In this document: piece by piece, positions 1 to 7,850 of the stretch
Numbering within the stretch: the stretch's first letter is position 1
How the letters are laid out: each line of letters opens with the position of its first letter
Assembly: GCA_963591995.1 (NCBI GenBank)
Contig: CAVAUJ010000044.1
Location: 1 to 20,118 of the forward strand
Reading direction: 5' to 3'
DNA length: 20,118 bases
Origin: CAG-791 sp963591995
Lineage (GTDB): Bacteria > Bacillota > Clostridia > Lachnospirales > Lachnospiraceae
Position numbers and translations under genes: made by a program
The notes under the pieces: model-generated
Databases searched by the model: none
What the model was told of the DNA's origin: nothing
Seen by the model: the letters and a program-made list of their open reading frames with translations, nothing else

Positions 1-130
1 TACGCTGAGGATTTTTGACACGTGCAATCAGGAAAAAGGACCAGTTAGTTTGGCTAGTTATTTAAAAATCGATGTACTACTTCCGCCCCCGCTGCGGAAT
101 GCTTCCAACTGTTTCAGAAAGGATCGTACA

Positions 131-2809
131 ATGCAGCAATTCAATGTAACCGGCATGAGCTGTGCCGCCTGCCAGGCACGTGTGGAAAAGGCCGTAGCAA
201 AGGTTCCCGGTGTCACCTCCTGCGCCGTAAGTCTCCTGACCAATTCCATGGGCGTGGAGGGAACGGCCTCGCCCTCCGATATCATCCGGGCCGTAGAGAA
301 TGCAGGCTACGGCGCAGCCGCAAAGACGGCTGCCGCAAAGACGACCGCCGGCACCTATACCGCCCGTATGGCAGCCGAAGAGGAGGCCCTGCAGGATAAG
401 ACCACTCCTGTTCTCAAACAGCGCCTGATCTGGTCCCTGCTCTTTCTCCTCGTCCTCATGTATTTCTCCATGGGAGCACATATGTGGGGATGGCCTGTTC
501 CCGGCTTTATGAAGGGGAACCATGTCGCCATGGGTCTTGCCCAGCTCCTTCTCTCGGGCATTATCCTCGTGATCAACCAGAAATTCTTTCTCTCCGGCTT
601 TAAGAGCCTCCTTCATGGTGCACCCAACATGGATTCCACCATTGCGCTCGGCGCAGGGGCTGCCTTTGTCTATTCCACCGTCATGCTCTTTGCCATGACG
701 AGGGCCCAGGTCGACGGCGGAAGCGAAGCCGCCATGCCCTACATGAATGAATTCTATTTTGAATCCGCGGCCATGATTCTCACTCTCATCACCGTCGGAA
801 AAATGCTGGAATCCATCTCCAAGGGGCGCACCACGGATGCTCTGAAGTCACTCATGCGGCTGGCACCGAAAACCGCAACGCTCCTGCGCGATGGCCGGGA
901 GGTTACCGTCTCCGTGGACGAGGTGGCGGCCGGCGACCTTTTCGTCGTCCGACCCGGCGAGAACATTCCGGTGGACGGCGTTGTTGTCGACGGAACCGGT
1001 GCCGTCAACGAAGCTGCCCTGACCGGAGAATCCATCCCGGCGGATAAGGCTCCCGGCGATACGGTCAGCTCTGCCACGGCCAACCAGAGCGGCTTTCTCA
1101 CCTGCCGTGCCACAAGGGTAGGAGAGGACACCACGCTTTCACAGATCATCGCCATGGTCAGCGATGCCGCAGCCACCAAGGCGCCCGTAGCAAAGCTCGC
1201 CGACCGGATTTCCGCGGTCTTTGTTCCCTCGGTCATCGCCCTTTCGATCTTTACCATTGCCGTCTGGCTCCTCCTCGGAAGGGAGATCGGCTTCGCCCTT
1301 GCCAGAGGAATCTGCGTTCTCGTGGTATCCTGCCCCTGTGCACTTGGACTTGCAACGCCCGTTGCCATCATGGTAGGAAACGGTGTAGGTGCAAGGAACG
1401 GCATTCTCTTCAAGACCGCAGAGGCTTTGCAGGAAACCGGCCGCATTCAGATTGTCGCTCTGGACAAGACCGGCACCATCACAAACGGCACCCCCGTTGT
1501 AACCGAGCTTCTGCCCGCAGCCGGTGTTTCCAAAGCCGAGCTTCTCGCCAAGGCCAGACTCCTCGAGGCCAAATCCGAGCATCCTCTCGCAAGAGCCGTC
1601 ATCTCCTGTGAAGAAGAAGCCTCCTTCTCCGACAAGCCCCTCGGCACACTGACGGATTTTGCAGCACTTCCCGGAAACGGCTTAAGCGGAAAACTGCAGG
1701 GCAGGACACTTTTCGGAGGTAACGAGGAATTCATCCGCACCCGGGCGGCAATTCCCGGCGAGCTCTCCGAACGGGCCTCCCTTCTCGCACAGCAGGGAAA
1801 GACACCGATGTTCTTTGCTGAGGATACGAGAATTCTTGGCATCATCGCCGTTGCGGATACCATCAAGGAGGACTCTGCCAGGGCCATTCGTGAACTCAAG
1901 AGCATGGGAATCCATGTTGTCATGGTGACAGGCGACAATCCGCGCACGGCAGCCGCCATCGGGAGAGAGGCCGGCGTTGACGAGGTTGCGGCCGGTGTCC
2001 GGCCGGACGGCAAGGAAGAAATTGTCCGAAGGCTTCAGGAAAAGGGAAGAGTCGCCATGGTCGGCGACGGCATCAACGACGCGCCGGCTCTTACAAGGGC
2101 GAACATCGGCATAGCGATCGGTGCCGGCACGGATGTTGCGATCGATGCCGCAGATGTCGTTCTCATGAAATCAAGGCTTTCGGACGTATCCGCCGCCGTT
2201 CGCCTCTCCAAGGCCACCTACCGCGACATTCTTGAGAATCTGTTCTGGGCATTGATCTACAATGTCCTCCTGATTCCTCTCGCAGCCGGACTCTACTCCC
2301 ATTGGGGACTCACCATGAATCCCATGTGGGGTGCAGCGGCCATGAGCTGCTCGAGCTTCTTTGTCTGCATGAATGCACTGCGGCTGAATCTCCTGCATAT
2401 TCACGATGCAGGTCATGACCGCCGGGCCAAGGATTCGCTTCCGAATGCAAGACTTCTTGACGGAGAAGCTCACGCAACATCCGTTGATTTCTCTCCGAAA
2501 TTCTCCGGAGAGCATTTCAATACAGACATTCACACGGAAAACGGCCATGCTGCCATGGCCGAGGCTCCCAAGGAGAAGAGAGCCGGAAAGGAGATTGTTA
2601 TGACGAAAACCATGAAAATCGAGGGAATGATGTGCGGACACTGCGAGAAGGCCGTCCGAACTGCACTGGAGGCGGTTGACGGTGTTGTCCGTGCCGACGT
2701 TTCACACGAAACGGGTACTGCCGTTGTCGAGCTCTCTTCGGACGTGAACGATTCCGTTCTGAAAAAGGCTGTGGAGGATAAGGACTATAAGGTAACTGCA
2801 ATCGAGTGA
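131..2809 (+). CDS. copA: Cu(+)-exporting P-type ATPase with fused C-terminal CopZ-like domain
   Basis: This is a P1B-1 copper ATPase of 892 aa that pumps Cu(+) out across the membrane at the cost of ATP. An N-terminal heavy-metal domain has GMSCAAC (Cys11, Cys14). Membrane helices follow at about 97-220, then the actuator TGE (298-300), the metal-site CPC (401-403), the phosphorylation site DKTGT (445-449), the SEHP nucleotide-site motif (482-485) and GDGIND (645-650). YN (710-711) and MSCSS (738-742) in the last helices complete the Cu(+) signature. After a roughly 65-residue His-containing linker there is a second metal domain with MCGHC (Cys835, Cys838), which is unusual at this end. I chose ATG 131 because AAGGA lies about 7 nt upstream and the metal domain begins there; the frame is open back to position 50, but that stretch resembles no known domain. 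It is transcribed towards oriC. The metal specificity is inferred from motifs. Confidence 0.95.
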   Translation: MQQFNVTGMSCAACQARVEKAVAKVPGVTSCAVSLLTNSMGVEGTASPSDIIRAVENAGYGAAAKTAAAKTTAGTYTARMAAEEEALQDKTTPVLKQRLIWSLLFLLVLMYFSMGAHMWGWPVPGFMKGNHVAMGLAQLLLSGIILVINQKFFLSGFKSLLHGAPNMDSTIALGAGAAFVYSTVMLFAMTRAQVDGGSEAAMPYMNEFYFESAAMILTLITVGKMLESISKGRTTDALKSLMRLAPKTATLLRDGREVTVSVDEVAAGDLFVVRPGENIPVDGVVVDGTGAVNEAALTGESIPADKAPGDTVSSATANQSGFLTCRATRVGEDTTLSQIIAMVSDAAATKAPVAKLADRISAVFVPSVIALSIFTIAVWLLLGREIGFALARGICVLVVSCPCALGLATPVAIMVGNGVGARNGILFKTAEALQETGRIQIVALDKTGTITNGTPVVTELLPAAGVSKAELLAKARLLEAKSEHPLARAVISCEEEASFSDKPLGTLTDFAALPGNGLSGKLQGRTLFGGNEEFIRTRAAIPGELSERASLLAQQGKTPMFFAEDTRILGIIAVADTIKEDSARAIRELKSMGIHVVMVTGDNPRTAAAIGREAGVDEVAAGVRPDGKEEIVRRLQEKGRVAMVGDGINDAPALTRANIGIAIGAGTDVAIDAADVVLMKSRLSDVSAAVRLSKATYRDILENLFWALIYNVLLIPLAAGLYSHWGLTMNPMWGAAAMSCSSFFVCMNALRLNLLHIHDAGHDRRAKDSLPNARLLDGEAHATSVDFSPKFSGEHFNTDIHTENGHAAMAEAPKEKRAGKEIVMTKTMKIEGMMCGHCEKAVRTALEAVDGVVRADVSHETGTAVVELSSDVNDSVLKKAVEDKDYKVTAIE
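2600..2809 (+). CDS. copZ: Putative internal translation start giving free CopZ-like copper chaperone
   Basis: In frame inside copA, ATG at 2600 (Met824 of the ATPase) is preceded by AAAGGAG at 2587-2593, with a 6-nt spacer. The product would be 69 aa, the usual size of a stand-alone CopZ, and starts MTKTMKIEG, just like a free chaperone. It contains one complete heavy-metal-associated fold with the Cu(+)-binding MCGHC motif. CopZ proteins carry Cu(+) to CopA or to copper-sensing repressors in the cytoplasm. The internal site suggests that one mRNA could yield both the fused ATPase and the free chaperone. The ribosome binding site and frame are seen directly; actual use of this start is inference. 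The alternative is a relic of an ancestral copA-copZ gene pair that became fused. Confidence 0.55.
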   Translation: MTKTMKIEGMMCGHCEKAVRTALEAVDGVVRADVSHETGTAVVELSSDVNDSVLKKAVEDKDYKVTAIE

Positions 2810-2840
2810 TCTGTGCTACACTGAAGGGACAATGCAGCTA

Positions 2841-2863
2841 CGGCACTCACATCGGTGATGCCG
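2841..2863. repeat. Short imperfect hairpin between copA and the DUF1858 gene
   Basis: CGGCACTCAC (2841-2850) and GTGATGCCG (2855-2863) can pair around an ATCG loop with one bulged base. No T-run follows, so it is not an obvious terminator. It lies in the 81-bp gap between copA and the next gene. It may be a minor mRNA structure or chance. Confidence 0.25.
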
Positions 2864-2890
2864 CGCAACAACACCACGGAGGATACATCA

Positions 2891-3133
2891 ATGGCAGAAG
2901 TAAATGAAACCGAACAGAGCAAGGATCCCATTCGCTCCGATATGATCGTAAGAGATGTCATTCTGGCACATCCGGATGCCGCAGAGGTTCTCATGCGCGT
3001 CGGAATGGGATGCATCAGCTGCCCGGCCGCTCTCATGGAGAGCCTCGGGGATGCCTGTGCCGTACACGGACTCGACGGCGAGGAGGTTGTAAAATACCTC
3101 AACCAGGAGCTGAATCTTCCCCAGGCGGAATAA
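2891..3133 (+). CDS. DUF1858 / hybrid-cluster-protein-associated redox disulfide protein
   Basis: A small cytoplasmic protein of 80 aa. After about 15 polar residues it carries one compact domain, about residues 16-75, with the motif GMGCISCP (Cys41 and Cys44). This matches the DUF1858 family, whose members are described as hybrid-cluster-protein-associated redox disulfide domains, often found in anaerobes and related to the N-terminal part of ScdA-like proteins. Its biochemical role is not firmly known; the CxxC pair suggests thiol redox or metal handling. I chose ATG 2891 because GGAGG at 2878-2882 sits 8 nt upstream; an in-frame GTG at 2855 and ATG at 2858 lack such a site. It follows copA by 81 bp on the same strand, so it could be co-transcribed, and is followed by a strong terminator. 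Confidence 0.85.
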   Translation: MAEVNETEQSKDPIRSDMIVRDVILAHPDAAEVLMRVGMGCISCPAALMESLGDACAVHGLDGEEVVKYLNQELNLPQAE

Positions 3134-3164
3134 TCTCTGATTTTTAGACGCTTACGTTAGAAAC

Positions 3165-3182
3165 GTGCGCCGCCAGGCGCAC
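3165..3182. repeat. Perfect 7-bp GC hairpin (palindromic element)
   Basis: GTGCGCC (3165-3171) and GGCGCAC (3176-3182) pair perfectly around GCCA. Just before it, ACGT-TAGAA-ACGT (3154-3166) forms a smaller, overlapping inverted repeat. No T-run follows. It lies in the intergenic gap just ahead of the strong terminator and may be a dispersed REP-like element. Confidence 0.4.
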
Positions 3183-3191
3183 CAAGTACAG

Positions 3192-3231
3192 AAAATGAGG
3201 GAGAAGGCGTGATTGCCTTCTCCCTCATTTT
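3192..3231. terminator. Bidirectional intrinsic terminator between DUF1858 gene and gyrA
   Basis: A 17-bp perfect stem (3192-3208 with 3215-3231) closes a GTGATT loop. Its ends are AAAA on the left and TTTT on the right, so each strand reads as a hairpin ending in a U-run. It sits between two convergent genes, the DUF1858 gene ending at 3133 and gyrA ending at 3262, and should stop transcripts from both sides. Confidence 0.9.
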
Positions 3232-3261
3232 GTCATTGTAATGTTGCATCTCCGGAACCGG

Positions 3262-5742
3262 TTACGGTAACTGTACCGGCTTTTCGTCCTCGGCTTCCTC
3301 GCGGACCTTGGCAATCTTGACAACCTTGACGCCTTCCTCCAGATTGATCAGCTTAACGCCGGAGGTGATCCTGCTGTGAACCGGGATCTCACTCATCCGA
3401 ATCTGAATGATAATGCCCGCAGATGTGATCATCATGATCTCGTGTTCGTCATCCACCGCCTTGACACCTGCCACATTTCCGGTTTTCTCTGTAATTTTAT
3501 AGCACTTCAGTCCCTTACCGCCGCGGCTCTGAACCCGGAATTCATCCCATGCACTCCGCTTGCCCATGCCGTTCTCCGAAACCACCAGAACCGAACTGCC
3601 CTGCGAACGCAGCTGCATTCCGATGACTTCATCTCCGTCCTCAAGCGAAATGCCACGCACGCCCATCGAACTGCGGCCGGTGGTGCGCACCTCTGTCTCG
3701 CGGAAACAGATGGCCATTCCCCTTCGGGTGACAATGATCACCTCGTCCTCTTCACAGGTCTCCTTGACCTCTATGAGAGAATCCCCCTCCTGAATGACAA
3801 TGGCATTGAGGCCGATGGACCGGATGTTGGCAAAATCCGTACATCTTGTCTTCTTAACCACACCCTTTTGCGTGACCATAAAAAGATTCCTGTCATCGCG
3901 GATTCCCTTTACGGGGATCAGCGCCGCCACCTTCTCGTCCGCATCCAGCTGCAGAAGATTGACAATTGCCGTTCCGCGGGATGTCCTGGAGGCCTCCGGA
4001 ATCTTATACGCCTTCAGCTTATAGACGCGCCCCTTGTTCGTGAAGATGAGGAGCGTGTCCTTGATGGCCGTCATCAGCAGGTCTTCCACATAGTCATCCT
4101 CGATGGTATGTGCACCCTTTATACCGCGTCCCCCACGGTTCTGTGCCTTGAATTCATCCGCTGAGGTTCTCTTGATGTAGCCAAGGCTCGTTCTGGTGAT
4201 GACGCAGTTCTCGTTCTGGATCAGATCCTCCAGCTCCAGCTCGGACAGATCCGCATGGACATTGATCTGCGAACGTCTCTCATCTCCGTATTTCTCCGCG
4301 ATAGCATTCATTTCCTCCCGGATGACACCCAGAAGGAGATTCCGATCGGCCAGGATGGCCTGCAGACGCCCGATGGTCTTTAACAGCTCCGCATGCTCTG
4401 CCTCCAGCTTGTCTCTCTCCAGACCGGTCAGGGCGCGCAGCCGCATATCCACAATGGCCTGCGCCTGTACGTCATCGAGACCGAACCGCTCGGTCAAACG
4501 TCCCTTTGCCTCCTGCACGGAGGAAGAGGAGCGAATGATACGGATCACTTCCTCGATGTTGTCGATGGCAATGAGCAGGCCCTGCACGATATGATCCCGC
4601 TCCTGTGCCTTTTTGAGATCATATTGCGTCCTGCGGGTGACAACCTCCTCCTGGTGCCGGAGGTAATAGGTCAGCAGGTCCTTCAGACCCAGAATTTTCG
4701 GCTCCCCGTTTACGAGGGAGAGCATGGTGACACCGAAGGTGTCCTGCATCTGCGTGTGCTTGAACAGTTGATTCAGGATAATTTGGGCATTGACATCGTG
4801 CCGCAGCTCGATGACGATCCGCATGCCCTCGCGGTCCGATTCATCACGCAGATCGGTGATACCCTCGATCTTTTTGTTTTTCACAAGATCGGCGATGTTC
4901 CTGATCAGATTCGCCTTGTTCACCAGATAAGGGAGCTCTGTCACCACGATGCGGCTCTTGCCGTTGCCCATGGGTTCGATGTCCGTGACCGCACGGGTAA
5001 TGATCTTTCCCTTTCCGGTGAGATATGCGTCCCGTGCTCCCTGCAGTCCCATGATGATGCCGCCGGTCGGAAAGTCCGGTGCCTGCACGATCTGCAGCAG
5101 CTCCTCCGCCTCGGTTTCCCGGTTTTCCTGCACACGGTTGTCGATCATCTTCGTGCAGGCCGCGACCACCTCCCGAAGGTTATGCGGGGGAATGTTCGTC
5201 GCCATACCGACGGCAATGCCGGTTGTTCCGTTCACCAGAAGGCTCGGGAAGCGGGCAGGCAGGACAGATGGCTCCTTCTCCGTTCCATCAAAATTATCCG
5301 CAAAGTCGATGGTATCCTTATTGATGTCTGCCATCATCTCCGTGGAAATCTTCGTCAGACGGGCCTCGGTATATCGCATTGCCGCTGCACCGTCACCGTC
5401 GACGGAGCCGAAATTTCCATGACCGTCCACCAGACAGTAACGCATTGACCAGGGCTGTGCCATATAGACCAGGGCGCCGTAGATGGAGCTGTCCCCGTGG
5501 GGATGATATTTTCCCATGGTGTCGCCCACGATACGCGCGCATTTGCGGTGCGGCTTATCCGGCGTGTTGCCAAGCTCGCTCATCGCCCAGAGAATTCGTC
5601 TCTGCACCGGCTTGAGTCCGTCTCGTACATCGGGAAGTGCCCGCTGTACGATGACACTCATCGCGTAATCAATGTAGGAATTACGCATGGTCTTGTTCAG
5701 GTCCACATCCCGGATTCTTGTGTCAAATACGTTGTCTTCCAT
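3262..5742 (-). CDS. gyrA: DNA gyrase subunit A
   Basis: The 826-aa breakage-reunion subunit of gyrase, which with GyrB introduces negative supercoils ahead of the replication fork. The N-terminal domain holds the catalytic tyrosine in AAMRYTEARL (Tyr124). The quinolone-binding helix is HPHGDSSIYGALV, with Ser85 at the E. coli Ser83 position and Gly89 at the Asp87 position. The C-terminal DNA-wrapping beta-pinwheel has GyrA repeats, including the GyrA-box-like QNRGGRGIKG and QSRGGKGLK. Length is normal for Bacillota. ATG 5742 has AGGAAG about 5 nt upstream and lies 14 nt after the gyrB stop, so the two are co-transcribed. The gene ends at a strong bidirectional terminator. Confidence 0.98.
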   Translation of the reverse strand: MEDNVFDTRIRDVDLNKTMRNSYIDYAMSVIVQRALPDVRDGLKPVQRRILWAMSELGNTPDKPHRKCARIVGDTMGKYHPHGDSSIYGALVYMAQPWSMRYCLVDGHGNFGSVDGDGAAAMRYTEARLTKISTEMMADINKDTIDFADNFDGTEKEPSVLPARFPSLLVNGTTGIAVGMATNIPPHNLREVVAACTKMIDNRVQENRETEAEELLQIVQAPDFPTGGIIMGLQGARDAYLTGKGKIITRAVTDIEPMGNGKSRIVVTELPYLVNKANLIRNIADLVKNKKIEGITDLRDESDREGMRIVIELRHDVNAQIILNQLFKHTQMQDTFGVTMLSLVNGEPKILGLKDLLTYYLRHQEEVVTRRTQYDLKKAQERDHIVQGLLIAIDNIEEVIRIIRSSSSVQEAKGRLTERFGLDDVQAQAIVDMRLRALTGLERDKLEAEHAELLKTIGRLQAILADRNLLLGVIREEMNAIAEKYGDERRSQINVHADLSELELEDLIQNENCVITRTSLGYIKRTSADEFKAQNRGGRGIKGAHTIEDDYVEDLLMTAIKDTLLIFTNKGRVYKLKAYKIPEASRTSRGTAIVNLLQLDADEKVAALIPVKGIRDDRNLFMVTQKGVVKKTRCTDFANIRSIGLNAIVIQEGDSLIEVKETCEEDEVIIVTRRGMAICFRETEVRTTGRSSMGVRGISLEDGDEVIGMQLRSQGSSVLVVSENGMGKRSAWDEFRVQSRGGKGLKCYKITEKTGNVAGVKAVDDEHEIMMITSAGIIIQIRMSEIPVHSRITSGVKLINLEEGVKVVKIAKVREEAEDEKPVQLP

Positions 5743-5756
5743 GAAGCTTCCTTACC

Positions 5757-7850
5757 TTAAATGTCCAGATTCTGTACGAATCGCGCGTTCTGTTCGATGA
5801 ACTCCCGCCGCGGCTCCACCTGATCTCCCATCAATGTTGTAAAGGTCAGATCCACCTCGGATTCGCTTTCCTCATCGATGCTCACCCTCTTGAGGATTCT
5901 TGTTTCCGGGTCCATGGTTGTTTCCCACAGCTGCTCCGGATCCATTTCGCCCAATCCCTTATAGCGCTGGATACGGTTGCTGTTGTCCCGTCCGACCTCA
6001 TTCAGAATGCTGTTGAGCTCCTCATCGCTGTAGGCATACCAGACCTTCTTATTTCTCTCCAGCTTGTAGAGCGGCGGCATAGCCAGATACACATGTCCCT
6101 GACGGATCAGCTCCGGCATGAACCGATACAAAAAGGTCAGCATCAGGGTATCGATGTGCGCGCCGTCCACGTCGGCATCCGTCATGATGATGATCTTGTC
6201 GTAGCGGAGCTTCTCGATCTTGAACTCATCGTGAATTCCCGTGCCGAAGGCTGTGATCATGGCTTTGATCTCTTCGTTGGCATAGATCCGGTCTTCTCTT
6301 GCCTTCTCCACGTTCAGTATTTTGCCGCGAAGCGGCAGAATCGCCTGGGTTGCACGGCTTCTCGCACTCTTTGCGGAGCCGCCGGCGGAATCTCCCTCCA
6401 CCAGGAAAATCTCGCAATTCTTCGGATCCTTATCGGAGCAGTCCGCAAGCTTTCCCGGAAGTGCCATGGTCTCAAGGGCCGTCTTGCGTCTTGTCAGATC
6501 CCTTGCCTTTCTTGCAGCCTCCCGGGCGCGCTGCGCCATCTGCGCCTTGTCGCAGATGGTTTTGGCGACGGTCGGATTCTGCTCCAGATAATAGGTGAGC
6601 TTTTCGCTGACAACGGAATCCACTGCACCGCGTGCCTCGATGTTGCCGAGCTTCTGCTTTGTCTGTCCTTCGAACTGCGGATCCTCAACCTTGACGGAAA
6701 TGATCGCCGTCAGACCCTCGCGGATATCGTCTCCGGACAGATTCGGATCGCTGTCCTTCAGAATCTTGTTCTTTCTCGCGTAATCGTTGAAGGTCTTGGT
6801 GACCGCGTTATGGAAGCCGGTGAGATGCATGCCTCCCTCCGGCGTATTGATGTTGTTCACAAAGCTGTATTCCGACACGTTGTAGGCATCGTTATGCTGC
6901 ATCGACACCTCAACATAGACATTGTTCTTGGTCCCGTCAAAATACAGAATGTCGTTATACAGCGGCGTTTTGCTGCGATTCAGATACGCAACGTATTCCT
7001 TGATGCCTCCCTCGTAATGGAAGACCTCCCGCCTTTGTTCTCCGTCCTCCTTCCGGCCCTCCTCCCGAAGATCCGTAAGAGAGATGGAAAGTCCCTTCGT
7101 CAGAAATGCCATTTCCCGAAGCCGTGTGCGGATGATGTCATATTCATAGACCGTCGTCTCCTGGAAGATGGAAGGATCCGGCTGAAACGTGACACTGGTC
7201 CCGGTATCCGTCGCATCACATTCACCCACAACCTCGAGTTTTCCCTCGGTATGTCCTCCGTTCACAAAGCGGATCCGGTGAATCTTTCCGTCCTGACGAA
7301 CCGTAACCTCCAGCCAGGTTGAAAGCGCATTGACCACCGACGCACCGACGCCGTGCAGTCCGCCCGAAACCTTATATCCGCCGCCGCCGAATTTTCCGCC
7401 GGCGTGCAGAATGGTATAGACAACCTCCACGGCTGTCTTTCCCGTCTTGTGGTTGATGCCGACCGGAATGCCGCGCCCGTTGTCCGTAACCGTGATGCTG
7501 TTGCCCGGATTGATGGTAACCTCGATATGCGTGCAGAAACCCGCCAGCGCTTCGTCCACGGAATTGTCTACAATCTCATACACCAGATGGTGCAGTCCTC
7601 TCGAGGATGTTGTGCCGATGTACATGCCGGGGCGCTTGCGGACCGCCTGGAGTCCCTCCAGAATCTGGATGTCATCTGCCGTGTAGGACCCCACATCCTT
7701 CGTGTCCTTCACGTTGTCATCCTTGTATTCCCTGTCGTTCTCGGCATATTCCGTTACATATTCTTCCGAATCCGCAAGACCCTCGCTTTCTCCGGCCCTT
7801 GCATCTTCCTCTGCTGCCTCTAACAGGTTCTTTATTTCCTCTGCTGCCAT
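5757..7850 (-). CDS. gyrB: DNA gyrase subunit B
   Basis: The 697-aa ATPase subunit of gyrase. The GHKL ATP-binding domain begins near residue 58 (ADDIQILEGLQAVRKRPGMY) and includes EIVDN (Glu92, Asn96), DNGRGIPV (123-130) and the lid GGLHGVGAS (163-171). The TOPRIM domain shows EGDSAGG and the metal-binding TDADVDGAHI. It is about 45 residues longer at the N-terminus than most GyrB proteins, and that extra part is strongly acidic. ATG 7850 overlaps the recF end by 19 nt, with a GGGGA element just upstream. No internal ATG occurs before the core, although GTG codons at about residues 47 and 53 could serve instead. It is co-transcribed with recF and gyrA. Confidence 0.97.
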   Translation of the reverse strand: MAAEEIKNLLEAAEEDARAGESEGLADSEEYVTEYAENDREYKDDNVKDTKDVGSYTADDIQILEGLQAVRKRPGMYIGTTSSRGLHHLVYEIVDNSVDEALAGFCTHIEVTINPGNSITVTDNGRGIPVGINHKTGKTAVEVVYTILHAGGKFGGGGYKVSGGLHGVGASVVNALSTWLEVTVRQDGKIHRIRFVNGGHTEGKLEVVGECDATDTGTSVTFQPDPSIFQETTVYEYDIIRTRLREMAFLTKGLSISLTDLREEGRKEDGEQRREVFHYEGGIKEYVAYLNRSKTPLYNDILYFDGTKNNVYVEVSMQHNDAYNVSEYSFVNNINTPEGGMHLTGFHNAVTKTFNDYARKNKILKDSDPNLSGDDIREGLTAIISVKVEDPQFEGQTKQKLGNIEARGAVDSVVSEKLTYYLEQNPTVAKTICDKAQMAQRAREAARKARDLTRRKTALETMALPGKLADCSDKDPKNCEIFLVEGDSAGGSAKSARSRATQAILPLRGKILNVEKAREDRIYANEEIKAMITAFGTGIHDEFKIEKLRYDKIIIMTDADVDGAHIDTLMLTFLYRFMPELIRQGHVYLAMPPLYKLERNKKVWYAYSDEELNSILNEVGRDNSNRIQRYKGLGEMDPEQLWETTMDPETRILKRVSIDEESESEVDLTFTTLMGDQVEPRREFIEQNARFVQNLDI

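Noticed and set aside
15..20. TTGACA near the left edge as a copA promoter -35
   Set aside because: No reasonable -10 appears 16-18 bp downstream, so I do not call a promoter; the true one may lie outside or be unrecognised.
50..130. Longer copA start at position 50
   Set aside because: The extra residues match no domain, and ATG 131 has a good ribosome binding site and begins the metal-binding domain.
6093..7322. A 409-codon open frame on the plus strand opposite gyrB
   Set aside because: It mirrors the conserved gyrB codons; the protein shows no recognisable domain.
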